A stretch of DNA of 64,000 nucleotides from an uncultured delta proteobacterium (GTDB taxonomy: Bacteria; Myxococcota_A; Polyangia; Polyangiales; Polyangiaceae): the NCBI GenBank assembly GCA_903892415.1, contig CAITIQ010000574.1, forward strand, positions 51,472 through 115,471, given 5' to 3'. Below, piece by piece: positions 35,285 to 43,405 of the stretch. Under the pieces are notes generated by a model. The model saw only the letters and a program-made list of their open reading frames with translations. It searched no databases and was not told the DNA's origin. Position 1 is the stretch's first letter; every line of letters begins with the position of its first letter. Made by a program: the position numbers and the translations under genes.

Positions 35285-35790
35285 GGGTCTGCGCCTCAAT
35301 CGGTGCAGGGGATGTTGCTGTAGCGTTCGTCCTCTTCTTGCGCGACCTCAACTTGGCAGCTGCTGACGAAGGGGCTTGCTTGGCCAGCAGCAATTACCGT
35401 CCGCTCTGCGAGTTCACGCAGGGTAGAGGGCTGGGACGTCTGGCTGGCATTTGTTTGATCCATAGGTTCAGGTGAGCAAGGGCTGTGCCCGCGACCGAAT
35501 TTGACGCACTGTGCGGGCGATTTCCGCTTATCGAAGTGCCGCAACGATCCGTAAGCGCGCGACCATTGTCAGTGGCAGTCAATGAATCTCAACCACTTGC
35601 CGCGGACCGAACCAGACACTCTAGAGGCGGTGGTGGATGGCTCAGCGCGTTGAGCTTGCACAAACCTGGCTTCATTGCCGCCGTGCATCACGACTGAGCA
35701 GCTGACGAGCCGCGTTCGTGATTTCGCATGCGTAAACTCGTTTGCAGCTCGAGTATGCGAAGCCGCCGCCAAGGCCGGATTAGTCGATCG
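35285..35790. other. gene-poor stretch before the repeat cluster
   Basis: About 500 bases without a convincing gene. A possible 55-codon minus-strand frame (start 35463, stop 35296; MDQTNASQTSQPSTLRELAE) is the best small candidate, but it has no ribosome binding site or recognisable domain. TTGAGG/CCTCAA at 35281-35299 could form a weak hairpin after the VOC stop. Otherwise nothing is seen. Confidence 0.5.
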
Positions 35791-35962
35791 ACTTGGCACG
35801 AGTCGTTCCGCCGAAGGCGGATGCAGCAAACAAAATGACTCGAGCCTTACTTGGCACGAGTGGTTCCGCCGAAGGCGGATGCAGCAACAAGAATGACTTG
35901 TGCCCTCTTCAACAAGAACGGCCGAAGGCCCCTTGCTCCTTCAAAGTGGCGCAAGTCATTTA
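35791..35962 (+). repeat. dispersed palindromic repeat, one shortened and one full copy in tandem
   Basis: CTTGGCACGAGTCG is followed by TTCCGCCGAAGGCGGATGCAGCAAACAAAATGACTCGAGCC (core lost). Then comes a full unit from TTCCGCCGAAGGCGGATGC through AATGACTTGTGCC, CGGCCGAAGGCCC and GTGGCGCAAGTCATT. The TTCCGCC/GGCGGA and CGGCC/GGCC parts are small hairpins; the outer AATGACTYGTGCC / GGCRCRAGTCATT arms form a large imperfect palindrome. Confidence 0.85.
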
Positions 35963-35996
35963 CAGGCTGGAGCAGGCGGAGGAGAGTGAGGCTCCC

Positions 35997-36218
35997 ATGA
36001 GCACAGAGAAGCCGAAACCGACCTGTCCTTGTGGGCACGACCGAACTCACCATATGGTCTCACCCAACGCGAACTACACGTTCACTGGCTGGTGTCTCAA
36101 CGTGATCGGGATCACCGCCACACCAACCGAGATTCGCTTTGTCTGCCGCCGCTGCGACACGACGATTGAACGAATCACCGATCCAAAGGAAATGGAAGGG
36201 ATCCGCATCTATGGCTGA
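35997..36218 (+). CDS. small Cys-rich (putative zinc-binding) protein
   Basis: 73 aa from the ATG at 35997, with GGAG upstream (AGGCGGAGGAGAGTG); the track ORF begins 68 codons earlier inside the repeat. Two Cys/His clusters are present: CPCGHDRTHH and CRRCDTTIER, with WCLNVIG between. This suggests a small zinc ribbon. Its last codons overlap the astB start (ATGGCTGA), so the two are translationally coupled. Function unknown. Confidence 0.65.
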   Translation: MSTEKPKPTCPCGHDRTHHMVSPNANYTFTGWCLNVIGITATPTEIRFVCRRCDTTIERITDPKEMEGIRIYG

Positions 36219-37569
36219 GCCGCTGGGGGAGTTGAACTTCGACGGCCTCGTAGGGCCCACCCACAACTTTGCCGGCCTCAGCCCTGGGAACCTTGCCAGC
36301 ACGCACAACCGCGAGGCCCCGTCGAATCCGCGAGCGGCTGCGCTGCAAGGACTCGACAAGATGGCCCACGTGCGAAGCCTCGGGGTTGCTCAAGCGGTGC
36401 TGCCTCCCCAGCTTCGCCCGCACCTACCAACGCTGAGAAGGCTTGGTTTCCGCGGCAGTGATGAGCAAATGCTAGCGGCCGCCGCAACCGCGGAGCGCAC
36501 CCTGCTGCGTCGGGTCTCGAGCGCGTCTTCGATGTGGGTCGCCAACGCGGCGACGGTTGCGCCGAGTTCAGACACCCGGGATGGACGCTTGCACCTCGTC
36601 ACCGCCAACCTCAACAGCATGCTGCATCGCAGCCTCGAGGCGGACTTTACGACACGGCTGCTCAAGCGTCTTTTTGCAGACGAGCATCGCTTTGCCGTCC
36701 ACGACGCCCTACCGGGCTCGGAAGCGCTCAGCGACGAGGGCGCGGCCAATCACACACGACTCTGCGGCGCGAGCGGCGGAGTGCACCTCTTCGGCTGGGG
36801 CCGCAGCGCGAACCAATCGCCGTCGCGCCTACCCGCAAGGCAAAGCTTGGAAGCCTCGCGCGCTGTCGCTCGGCTGCTCGACCTCCCTGATGAACGAGTG
36901 GTGTTTGCGCAACAGGATCCAGTCGGAATCGACGGTGGAGCATTTCATTCCGACGTACTGCTGGTCGGTAACCGCAACTTCCTGATGCTTCATGAACGCG
37001 CTCTGCTCGAGCACGAGGCTGTTCTACAACAATTGGAAGATCGGCTGGGAGAGCCGCTCCAAGTGGTTCTGGCGAAGGAAACGGAGCTGCCTCTGAGCGT
37101 CGCTGTCTCTTGCTACCCATTCAACTCGCAGGTGCTCAGCGTGCCTTCACTGAATGGAGAAACCATGGTGATCGTGGCACCGAAGGACGCGGAGGAGAAC
37201 GCGCTCACGTTGCAGTTCTTGCAGCGAGTCACCCGCGAGGTCGACGCTGTAAGCCGCATCGACTTCCTCGAGCTGCGACAGTCGATGCGCAACGGCGGGG
37301 GGCCTGCCTGTCTTCGCTTACGGGTGCCAACGACGGCGACGGAACGCGGCGCGCTCCAAGGACGAGTGCTGTTAGACGAAACCCTCGACCGAGAGCTTCG
37401 CGCGTGGGTTAACCGACACTATCGGGACCAACTCGAGCCTCGTGATCTGGCGGATCCGTTGCTAATTCGCGAAGTTCTGGTCGCCTTGGACGAGCTCACC
37501 GCGCTTCTGCGACTCGGGTCGGTCTATGAGTTCCAGACCTCAGGAGAATGTGGCAGGATGGCCCCGTGA
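36211..37569 (+). CDS. astB: N-succinylarginine dihydrolase
   Basis: 452 aa from the ATG at 36211 (MAEPLGELNFDGLVGPTHNF, the typical family start); the track ORF is 24 codons longer. Hydrolyses N2-succinylarginine to succinylornithine, CO2 and two ammonia in the arginine succinyltransferase (AST) pathway. Family marks: GPTHNFAGLSPGNLAS, MWVANAATV, NHTRLCGASGGVHLFGWGR, and the catalytic Cys in NGGGPACLRLRVP. Other AST genes are not in this window. Its stop overlaps the start of the export lipoprotein as GTGA. Confidence 0.95.
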   Translation: MAEPLGELNFDGLVGPTHNFAGLSPGNLASTHNREAPSNPRAAALQGLDKMAHVRSLGVAQAVLPPQLRPHLPTLRRLGFRGSDEQMLAAAATAERTLLRRVSSASSMWVANAATVAPSSDTRDGRLHLVTANLNSMLHRSLEADFTTRLLKRLFADEHRFAVHDALPGSEALSDEGAANHTRLCGASGGVHLFGWGRSANQSPSRLPARQSLEASRAVARLLDLPDERVVFAQQDPVGIDGGAFHSDVLLVGNRNFLMLHERALLEHEAVLQQLEDRLGEPLQVVLAKETELPLSVAVSCYPFNSQVLSVPSLNGETMVIVAPKDAEENALTLQFLQRVTREVDAVSRIDFLELRQSMRNGGGPACLRLRVPTTATERGALQGRVLLDETLDRELRAWVNRHYRDQLEPRDLADPLLIREVLVALDELTALLRLGSVYEFQTSGECGRMAP

Positions 37570-38159
37570 AGCGCACGAAGAGTTTCGTTCTGACCCTTTG
37601 CCTTGCTCTTTCCGCCTGTGGGGGCTCGATTCAATACGACTACGCGAAAGAGTACGATCCTCGGAAGAACGAGTACGTGATCGGCGCAGCCGACGGGCTG
37701 AACATCAACGTTTGGCAGAACGCTGACCTATCCACCACCGCTGTTGTACGTCCGGACGGAACCATCACCCTCCCATTGGTTGGAGACATTCAGGTCGCCG
37801 GCAAAACGCCGAGCCAGGTGCGCGACGATATCAAGGTCCAGATCTCGCAGTTCGTCAAAGCGGAGGCTGCAATCGTGACCGTGGCGGTAACTGCCATTGA
37901 GAGCTATCGCTTTACCGTGACCGGCGCTGTTGCCAACCCGGGCTCATTCTCTGCTTCGTATTACGTGTCTATCGCTGAGGCGATCGCGATGGCGGGCGGA
38001 CCAACGCGGTTCGCCGACACCAGCCAAATCGAGATTATCCGCACCAGCCAGAACGGGAAGCAGCGGCGCATTCCCATCGACTACGACGACATCAGCACTC
38101 GCCGTAGGCCCGAGGCCAACCTGATCTTGGTGGCAGGCGATACCGTCTTCATCCCGTAA
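37566..38159 (+). CDS. polysaccharide biosynthesis/export lipoprotein (Wza/OPX-like)
   Basis: 197 aa from the GTG at 37566, overlapping the astB stop as GTGA. The signal peptide MKRTKSFVLTLCLALSAC ends in a lipobox. The rest is the periplasmic ring of the OPX family: a Poly_export domain (EYVIGAADGLNINVWQNADL, VRPDGTITLPLVGDIQVAGKTPSQV) and one SLBB-type domain (YRFTVTGAVANPGSFSASYYVSIAEAIAMAGG). Short OPX proteins without the outer-membrane helix domain occur in myxobacteria. No Wzc or Wzx/Wzy partner is next to it. Confidence 0.92.
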   Translation: MKRTKSFVLTLCLALSACGGSIQYDYAKEYDPRKNEYVIGAADGLNINVWQNADLSTTAVVRPDGTITLPLVGDIQVAGKTPSQVRDDIKVQISQFVKAEAAIVTVAVTAIESYRFTVTGAVANPGSFSASYYVSIAEAIAMAGGPTRFADTSQIEIIRTSQNGKQRRIPIDYDDISTRRRPEANLILVAGDTVFIP

Positions 38160-38187
38160 GGTACGCGGCGGTCATTGTGGAAGGAAC

Positions 38188-38210
38188 GCGGCGGTCCCCA
38201 CGACCGCCGC
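38188..38210. terminator. hairpin between convergent genes (probable terminator)
   Basis: GCGGCGGTC and GACCGCCGC form a perfect 9-bp stem with a CCCAC loop, in the gap between the export lipoprotein and amtB. No strong T-run follows, so rho-independent function is likely but not certain. Confidence 0.55.
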
Positions 38211-38245
38211 ACCGCTTTCCACCACGTCATTCAACCGACGGTCAT

Positions 38246-39469
38246 TCAGCCTGCGTAACCCTGTTCCCCGTGTTGCGACACGTCGAGCCCTTCTCGTTCG
38301 TCCGCCGGCGCCACTCGCAGATCGAGGAAGCTTCGGATCAGACGCAATAGCCCCCAGGTACCAACCACAGCGACGACGATCGCAACCAGCGACGCGAGCG
38401 CCTGAATGAGCAACAGCCTGGCGTTTCCGAACAGCAGGCCGTTCGCCCCGACGGTTACGCCGTCGAGCGAGCGCTCCTCGGCGAAAACACCAGTAAGGAG
38501 CGCACCAACGACTCCGCCTACACCGTGGACGCCGAAGGCATCGAGCGAGTCGTCGTAGCCGAGGCGGTACTTCATCAACACGGCCAGAAAGCAAGCTGCG
38601 CCGCCAAGCGCCCCCATGACAAACGCCGCCCAAGGAGCGACAAAGCCGGCAGCTGGAGTGATGACGACGAGCCCCGCCACGAGTCCCGACGCAACGCCCA
38701 GCGCCGTGCCCTTACCGCCATGCTTCCACTCGAGCACCACCCAGCCCAACGCTCCACCGGCCGCACCTAGATGGGTATTGATGAAGGCCAACGAAGCGAG
38801 CTGACCCGCCCCCAACGCGCTGCCCGCATTGAAGCCGAACCAGCCAAACCACAGCACCCCTGCACCGGTCATGGTCATCGTCAGATTGTGTGGTAGCGGC
38901 CGCTCCGCTGGGTACTTCAGACGTGGCCCTATCACGATCGCGCAGACCAGCGCTGAAACTCCGGCGGTAATATGGATGACGGTGCCACCCGCAAAATCGA
39001 GCGCCCCGAGTTTGAACAGCCATCCGCCTTCATTCCAAACCCAATGGGCCATTGGGCAATAGACAATCAAGCTCCAGACCACCGCGAATACCAGATAGGC
39101 CGAGAAGCGCATGCGCTCTGCGAACGCCCCCGAGATCAACGCTGGCGTAATCACTGCGAACATCATCTGAAATGAAACGAAGGCCAGGCTCGGGACCGTG
39201 CCCCGCTGCTCGCCGATCAGGCCGCGCAAAAGAAAGTGGGAAGTGTCACCAATCCAACCATTCACGGTTGGTCCAAACGCGAGCGAGTAGCCAAAGAAGA
39301 GCCATAACGCGCTGATGATCGGGATGGCAGAGACCGAATGCATGATCGTGGAAAGCACGTTCTTGCGTCGTACGAGCCCGCCATAGAACAAAGCCAGAGC
39401 CGGGGTCATCAGCAGCACGAGTGCGCTGGAAGCAAGCAACCACGCAGTATCGCCAGTGTCGGGTTTCAT
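38246..39469 (-). CDS. amtB: ammonium transporter (Amt/Rh family)
   Basis: 407 aa from the ATG at 39469 (MKPDTGDTAWLLASSALVLL). Eleven membrane helices are expected, including TPALALFYGGLVRRKNVLS, GGTVIHITAGVSALVCA with the first pore His, and DSLDAFGVHGVGGVVGALLTGVF with the second. Amt proteins conduct ammonium or ammonia across the inner membrane. No GlnK/GlnB gene is adjacent, although this pairing is usual. Divergent from the hydrolase gene at 39549. Confidence 0.95.
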   Translation of the reverse strand: MKPDTGDTAWLLASSALVLLMTPALALFYGGLVRRKNVLSTIMHSVSAIPIISALWLFFGYSLAFGPTVNGWIGDTSHFLLRGLIGEQRGTVPSLAFVSFQMMFAVITPALISGAFAERMRFSAYLVFAVVWSLIVYCPMAHWVWNEGGWLFKLGALDFAGGTVIHITAGVSALVCAIVIGPRLKYPAERPLPHNLTMTMTGAGVLWFGWFGFNAGSALGAGQLASLAFINTHLGAAGGALGWVVLEWKHGGKGTALGVASGLVAGLVVITPAAGFVAPWAAFVMGALGGAACFLAVLMKYRLGYDDSLDAFGVHGVGGVVGALLTGVFAEERSLDGVTVGANGLLFGNARLLLIQALASLVAIVVAVVGTWGLLRLIRSFLDLRVAPADEREGLDVSQHGEQGYAG

Positions 39470-39548
39470 CGTCCGGCAGCAGACCCGCTCCATTGTTTCC
39501 GCAAGGTTTCGGCTGTGTTTCGCGGACGTTGCGGCTAGCCTCGAGGGC

Positions 39549-40244
39549 GTGAAAAGTCACGGAGCGAAGGCGTCCACTCGCCGCTCGAGCGAGCTGCTCG
39601 TGAACGTCACCGGTGGAGCCGTCCCCGTCCTCCTGAGCCCGGCTGAGCGCTTGCTCTTGATCCTGGCGCACGGAGCAGGCGGCACCAGCGAAGACCCACT
39701 GCTCGACGGCCTCGCGCGAAGGCTTCCAACACTTGGCATCGCTGTCGCACGGGTCAGCTTCCTCTATCGAACCCAAGGCAAGAGGCTCCCCGATAAACAG
39801 TCCGTACTCGACCAAACGTTCCACGAGCTGGCGTTAGCGTTGATGCAAAAGTTCCCCGCAGCGCCGGTCATACTCGGAGGCAAATCGATGGGCGGCCGAG
39901 TTGCCGCACGCGTCGCACAGTCGACCGGCATCGGCGCCGGCGTGTGTTTGCTCTCCTACCCGCTGCGGCCCAAAGCGCGCGTGACCGAGGCCAACTTGCA
40001 GGGTAGGCAACAAACGCTCGAACGACTCTCGTTGCCCTGCTTCGTAGCCCAGGGAACGCGAGATCCGTTCGGAGGTCCTAGCGAGGTGGGTGCTCACCTG
40101 CAAAAGGGCACCGTCTTTCCCGTCGAGCTAGGCGACCATGATCTGCGAGCCCCTCGCCGGAGCGCGACAAGCGACGAACAACGGCTCGATGCGCTGAGTC
40201 TTGCCATCGATCAATGGACGGCCAGCCTCACGGGTGTGCGCTGA
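39549..40244 (+). CDS. alpha/beta hydrolase (KANL3/Tex30-like)
   Basis: 231 aa from the GTG at 39549; the 31 codons before it in the track lie over the amtB promoter. LLLILAHGAGGTSEDPLLDGL gives the oxyanion region, VILGGKSMGGRVAARVAQ holds the nucleophile Ser (GxSxG), and GTRDPFGG and VELGDHDLR supply the Asp and His. The layout is that of the Tex30/KANL3 dienelactone-hydrolase-like family, whose substrate is unknown. A repeat copy lies just downstream. Confidence 0.82.
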   Translation: MKSHGAKASTRRSSELLVNVTGGAVPVLLSPAERLLLILAHGAGGTSEDPLLDGLARRLPTLGIAVARVSFLYRTQGKRLPDKQSVLDQTFHELALALMQKFPAAPVILGGKSMGGRVAARVAQSTGIGAGVCLLSYPLRPKARVTEANLQGRQQTLERLSLPCFVAQGTRDPFGGPSEVGAHLQKGTVFPVELGDHDLRAPRRSATSDEQRLDALSLAIDQWTASLTGVR

Positions 40245-40290
40245 TTCGACCGAGCTGCTCGTAGCGAGCCTCAATCGACAGAGCTTCGAC

Positions 40291-40390
40291 ATTTCCACCA
40301 AAGGTGGATGAGTGAACAGAATGACTCGGGCCCTCTTCAAAAAGAACGGCCGAAGGCCCGTTTGTCCTTCGACTTGGCACGAGTCATTTT
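40291..40390 (+). repeat. dispersed palindromic repeat
   Basis: TTTCCACCAAAGGTGGATG (a drifted version of TTCCGCCGAAGGCGGATG) is followed by AATGACTCGGGCCCTCTTC, CGGCCGAAGGCCCG and CTTGGCACGAGTCATTTTT. Compensatory changes (CCACC/GGTGG) keep the small hairpin. It lies between a hydrolase and the PEP-synthase-like lipoprotein. Confidence 0.85.
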
Positions 40391-40497
40391 TCGAGGGCCG
40401 CTAACCCTTGGCGAGCGTACGATTTCGCCTTCAAAGGGAGTTCTCCTTGCCCATGCTTACCTTTTCACGCCGCTTGCCCGCTCGCGGGCGTTTTTCG

Positions 40498-42588
40498 ATG
40501 AAGACGAGTCTGCTCCTCAGCCTTTTGACCACGCCGCTGCTCTGGAGTTGTTCGGATTCCGATACCAAGCCGCCCCCCACGCCGCCAAAGTGGGAGTGCC
40601 AGCTCGAGTCCGGGAGCGATCCTGATTCGGCAGGCCAATTGGGCTGCCAGGCCGACTACGACATCCTCTCGAGCCAGCCCGCCGACGCGAGCATCCCGGG
40701 GGCTACCTCGGTCAAGACGATCGTCGACCGGGCGGATGAAGAGGCGCTCTACTTCCAAAACTCAAAGCGCTACTGCATCCATTGGGACTTTGCTTTTACC
40801 CACTTGAGCGGTGACGGGCGGCCGGTCGTGCCGGAGCTCTCGCAGTTCAACTCGACAGAGTATTACAGCCCCGACCGCCGCTTCATCCTTGGCGCGCTAT
40901 CGTATTATGAGGGCCCTCAAAAATGGGTCTATGAGATATCGCCTTACGACAACGCTGACGCCGAGCTGATCGCCGCCGCGTTTCGTAAGATTCAATCGAA
41001 CGTTTGGATCGGGGAGGAGCTCTCCTTCCACCCGACGAGCGGGGCGGTGGAAGAGGTCGCTAAGCAGCTGCCGGCGGACATTCCGATCACGAGCACCGAC
41101 GCGCTGTACGAGGGCGTTGACTACCAACCGCTCAATCCGGGGCTGAGCACCGGTATTCTTCGCTTCCGCAAGGCGAGTGAGGTGGACGGCACCTTTACAC
41201 CCTATCGCGAGATCGTCGTGCTCGACGCGGTGCCCAATGACATCTCGATTGTCTCCGGCTTGATTACTGCTCAATTCCAAACGCCACTGGCGCATATCAA
41301 CGTGCTCTCGGTGAACCGCGGTACGCCCAACATGGCGCTTCGTAACGCGCTCGAGGATCCCGAGCTCAAGGCGCTCGAGGGTAAGTGGGTCGAGCTCAAG
41401 GTTGGCGCCTTCGATTGGTCGGTCAAAGAGATCAGCGAAGAAGAGGCAGACGCTTGGTGGGAGTCTCACAAGCCGGAGCCGCTCGAGGTGCAACCGATGG
41501 ACCTAGCCGTGGTCGATCTGCGCGAGACCAGCGAGATGCTCGATCTCGACGCGCTCGATCTGCGTGACGCGATCTCGGAGGCCATTCCCGCCTTCGGCGC
41601 AAAAGCCACTAACTACGGCGCGCTCGCCAACGCACAGCTCGCTGGCGCCTTCGACAGCCTCCCGGGGGACAACGGGGACGGGCCGATTCAGCCCGGGTTC
41701 GGCGTGCCCATGTACTTCTACGATCAGTTTATGGCCGACAATGGTCTCTACGATCGACTCGACGAGATCATGGCCGACCCCAAATTCAGCGACCCTGTGT
41801 TTCGTGGGCAAGCGCTCGAAGACTTCAAAGATGAGCTGCGTTCCAAGCCGATGCGACCGGAGGTGGTGGCGCTGGTCGTCGCCCGCGCAGCCGAACTCTT
41901 CCCAGGCGAGAAGCTTCGCTTTCGCTCCAGCACCAACTCGGAGGACTTAGGCAAGTTCACCGGCGCTGGCCTTTACAACTCGGAGACGGGGGACCCGGCC
42001 ATCTCTCCCAGCGGGGAGAAGGACTCAGTGGAGTGGGCCATGAAGAAGGTCTGGTCCCAGGTATGGAATCCGCGCGCCTATGAAGAGCGGGACTACTACT
42101 CAATGGACCATCTCAAGGTCGGTATGGCGCTCCTGGTGCACGCGAACTTCCCAGTTGAGGAATCGCAAGGCGTGGCCATCACCAACAACCCGTTTGACGC
42201 GAGCGGGCTCGAGCCGGCCTTCTACGTCAACGGCCAGATCGGCAACAACGACGTCGTCACGCCTGACCCCGGCGTCACCGCGGACGCTTACCTTCACTAC
42301 TTCTATAGCCCTGGCCAACCGATCGTTTACCTCCAACACAGCAATCTGATCGACGAGGGCGAAACGGTACTGAGCGCTGATCAAGCGGTTGGACTTGGCG
42401 TCGCTTTGGACGCTATCCACCTCTACTTTCAGAGTGCCTACGCCAAAGCAGGCGAGTTCTACGCTCTGGAAGTGGATTGGAAGTTCGACGACAAGCTGAG
42501 CCCCGGGAGCCCTCGCCTATTCATCAAACAGGCGAGGCCCTACCCGGGCTGGAACACCGAACCGTCAGCCGCATGCGGGGCGCAATAG
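40498..42588 (+). CDS. lipoprotein with phosphohistidine swivel and PEP-synthase-type ATP-grasp domains
   Basis: About 696 aa from the ATG at 40498, which gives a textbook lipoprotein signal (MKTSLLLSLLTTPLLWSC). A TTG at 40447 with AAGGGAG six bases upstream is an alternative start in the same frame. The mid part contains the swivel motif FQTPLAHINVLSVNRGTPNMAL, where the His is the phosphorylated residue in PEP-utilising enzymes. It is followed (about 450-690) by a PPDK_N/PEP-synthase ATP-grasp region (RFRSSTNSEDLGKFTGAGLYNS, GMALLVHANFPVEESQGVAITNN, FYALEVDWKF). The domain order (swivel before ATP-grasp) is the reverse of PEP synthase. Export of such a phosphotransfer enzyme is unusual and its acceptor is unknown. 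Confidence 0.82.
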   Translation: MKTSLLLSLLTTPLLWSCSDSDTKPPPTPPKWECQLESGSDPDSAGQLGCQADYDILSSQPADASIPGATSVKTIVDRADEEALYFQNSKRYCIHWDFAFTHLSGDGRPVVPELSQFNSTEYYSPDRRFILGALSYYEGPQKWVYEISPYDNADAELIAAAFRKIQSNVWIGEELSFHPTSGAVEEVAKQLPADIPITSTDALYEGVDYQPLNPGLSTGILRFRKASEVDGTFTPYREIVVLDAVPNDISIVSGLITAQFQTPLAHINVLSVNRGTPNMALRNALEDPELKALEGKWVELKVGAFDWSVKEISEEEADAWWESHKPEPLEVQPMDLAVVDLRETSEMLDLDALDLRDAISEAIPAFGAKATNYGALANAQLAGAFDSLPGDNGDGPIQPGFGVPMYFYDQFMADNGLYDRLDEIMADPKFSDPVFRGQALEDFKDELRSKPMRPEVVALVVARAAELFPGEKLRFRSSTNSEDLGKFTGAGLYNSETGDPAISPSGEKDSVEWAMKKVWSQVWNPRAYEERDYYSMDHLKVGMALLVHANFPVEESQGVAITNNPFDASGLEPAFYVNGQIGNNDVVTPDPGVTADAYLHYFYSPGQPIVYLQHSNLIDEGETVLSADQAVGLGVALDAIHLYFQSAYAKAGEFYALEVDWKFDDKLSPGSPRLFIKQARPYPGWNTEPSAACGAQ

Positions 42589-42610
42589 CGCCCAATCGAG
42601 CAACGACGAA

Positions 42611-43309
42611 TCAAACTCCGAGCAGCCGCTTGACGTCTTCTTCAAACGTCGAGCGGATGTGCTCGATCACTGCACCGCGAAGGCGATCCTTGGTGGCCGA
42701 AAAGGCGGTGCGCGATAGTTGGCCGAGCTTGACCGCTGTTGCCAGGGCCGACGGCAGCACCTCGGCAGCCGCGACCACCTCATCAAGGTAGCCGGCGGCG
42801 CGCGCCTCAACTGGATTGTAGATGTGGCCGAGCAACGTCGCTCGCGTCAGCTCCGTCGGCACGAGCCGTGCGCGCGCGAGCTCCATGGCCAGGATGGGCA
42901 CCGGCATGCCAATCGCTACCTCGTTGAGGCCGAGCTTGAAGGCGCCGTCCGCACCAACGCGATGATCCGCGGTGAGCGCCACGAGCGCTCCACCGGCTAG
43001 CGCATGGCCGGTGCACGCGACGACCAAAGGCAAGGGCGTAGCAAACAGCTTCAATAGAAGGTCGGCGCCCTGCTTGAGCAGCGCTTTGGCGGCGTCGGGA
43101 CCGCTCATCATCACGCGCAGATCAAAGCCGGCGCAAAAGCGCTCCGGCCGACCGGCGAGGACGATCGCTGTTGCCTCTTTTTCTGCACGATCGATTGCCG
43201 CGTTGAGCGCTTCAATCATCGGCACCGACAGAGCGTTGGCTTTGCCGTCGTCCATCTGCAAGAGGGCAACGGATTGATCGAGGGAGTAGGTCAGGGGTGT
43301 TTCAGCCAC
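42611..43309 (-). CDS. enoyl-CoA hydratase/isomerase (crotonase) family protein
   Basis: 232 aa from the GTG at 43309; the track ORF extends 106 codons upstream over the divergent gene and is not credible there. Crotonase marks: GKANALSVPMIEALNAAID, FCAGFDLRVMMSG (first oxyanion loop), GHALAGGALVALTADHRVG and LNEVAIGMPVPILAMELAR (second oxyanion loop and active-site region). The usual catalytic Glu pair is partly replaced, so the exact reaction (hydratase, isomerase or hydrolase) is open. Confidence 0.88.
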   Translation of the reverse strand: MAETPLTYSLDQSVALLQMDDGKANALSVPMIEALNAAIDRAEKEATAIVLAGRPERFCAGFDLRVMMSGPDAAKALLKQGADLLLKLFATPLPLVVACTGHALAGGALVALTADHRVGADGAFKLGLNEVAIGMPVPILAMELARARLVPTELTRATLLGHIYNPVEARAAGYLDEVVAAAEVLPSALATAVKLGQLSRTAFSATKDRLRGAVIEHIRSTFEEDVKRLLGV

Positions 43310-43405
43310 GCTGGGGAGGCTACTCGCCGGGACTCGAGAAGCAAGCAGTGTTCGCGCACACCGCCGCCCGTGGACGCGCGCGACGAACCCGCTTAACCGA
43401 GCGCA

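Noticed and set aside
35296-35544. 82-aa minus-strand ORF after the VOC gene
   Set aside because: No ribosome binding site, no domain, weak composition; kept only as a note in the gene-poor stretch.
40372-40392. Possible sigma-54 promoter (TTGGCACGAGTCATTTTT)
   Set aside because: The -24-like TGGCACG is present but the -12 TTGC is missing, and the string is simply the arm of the dispersed repeat.
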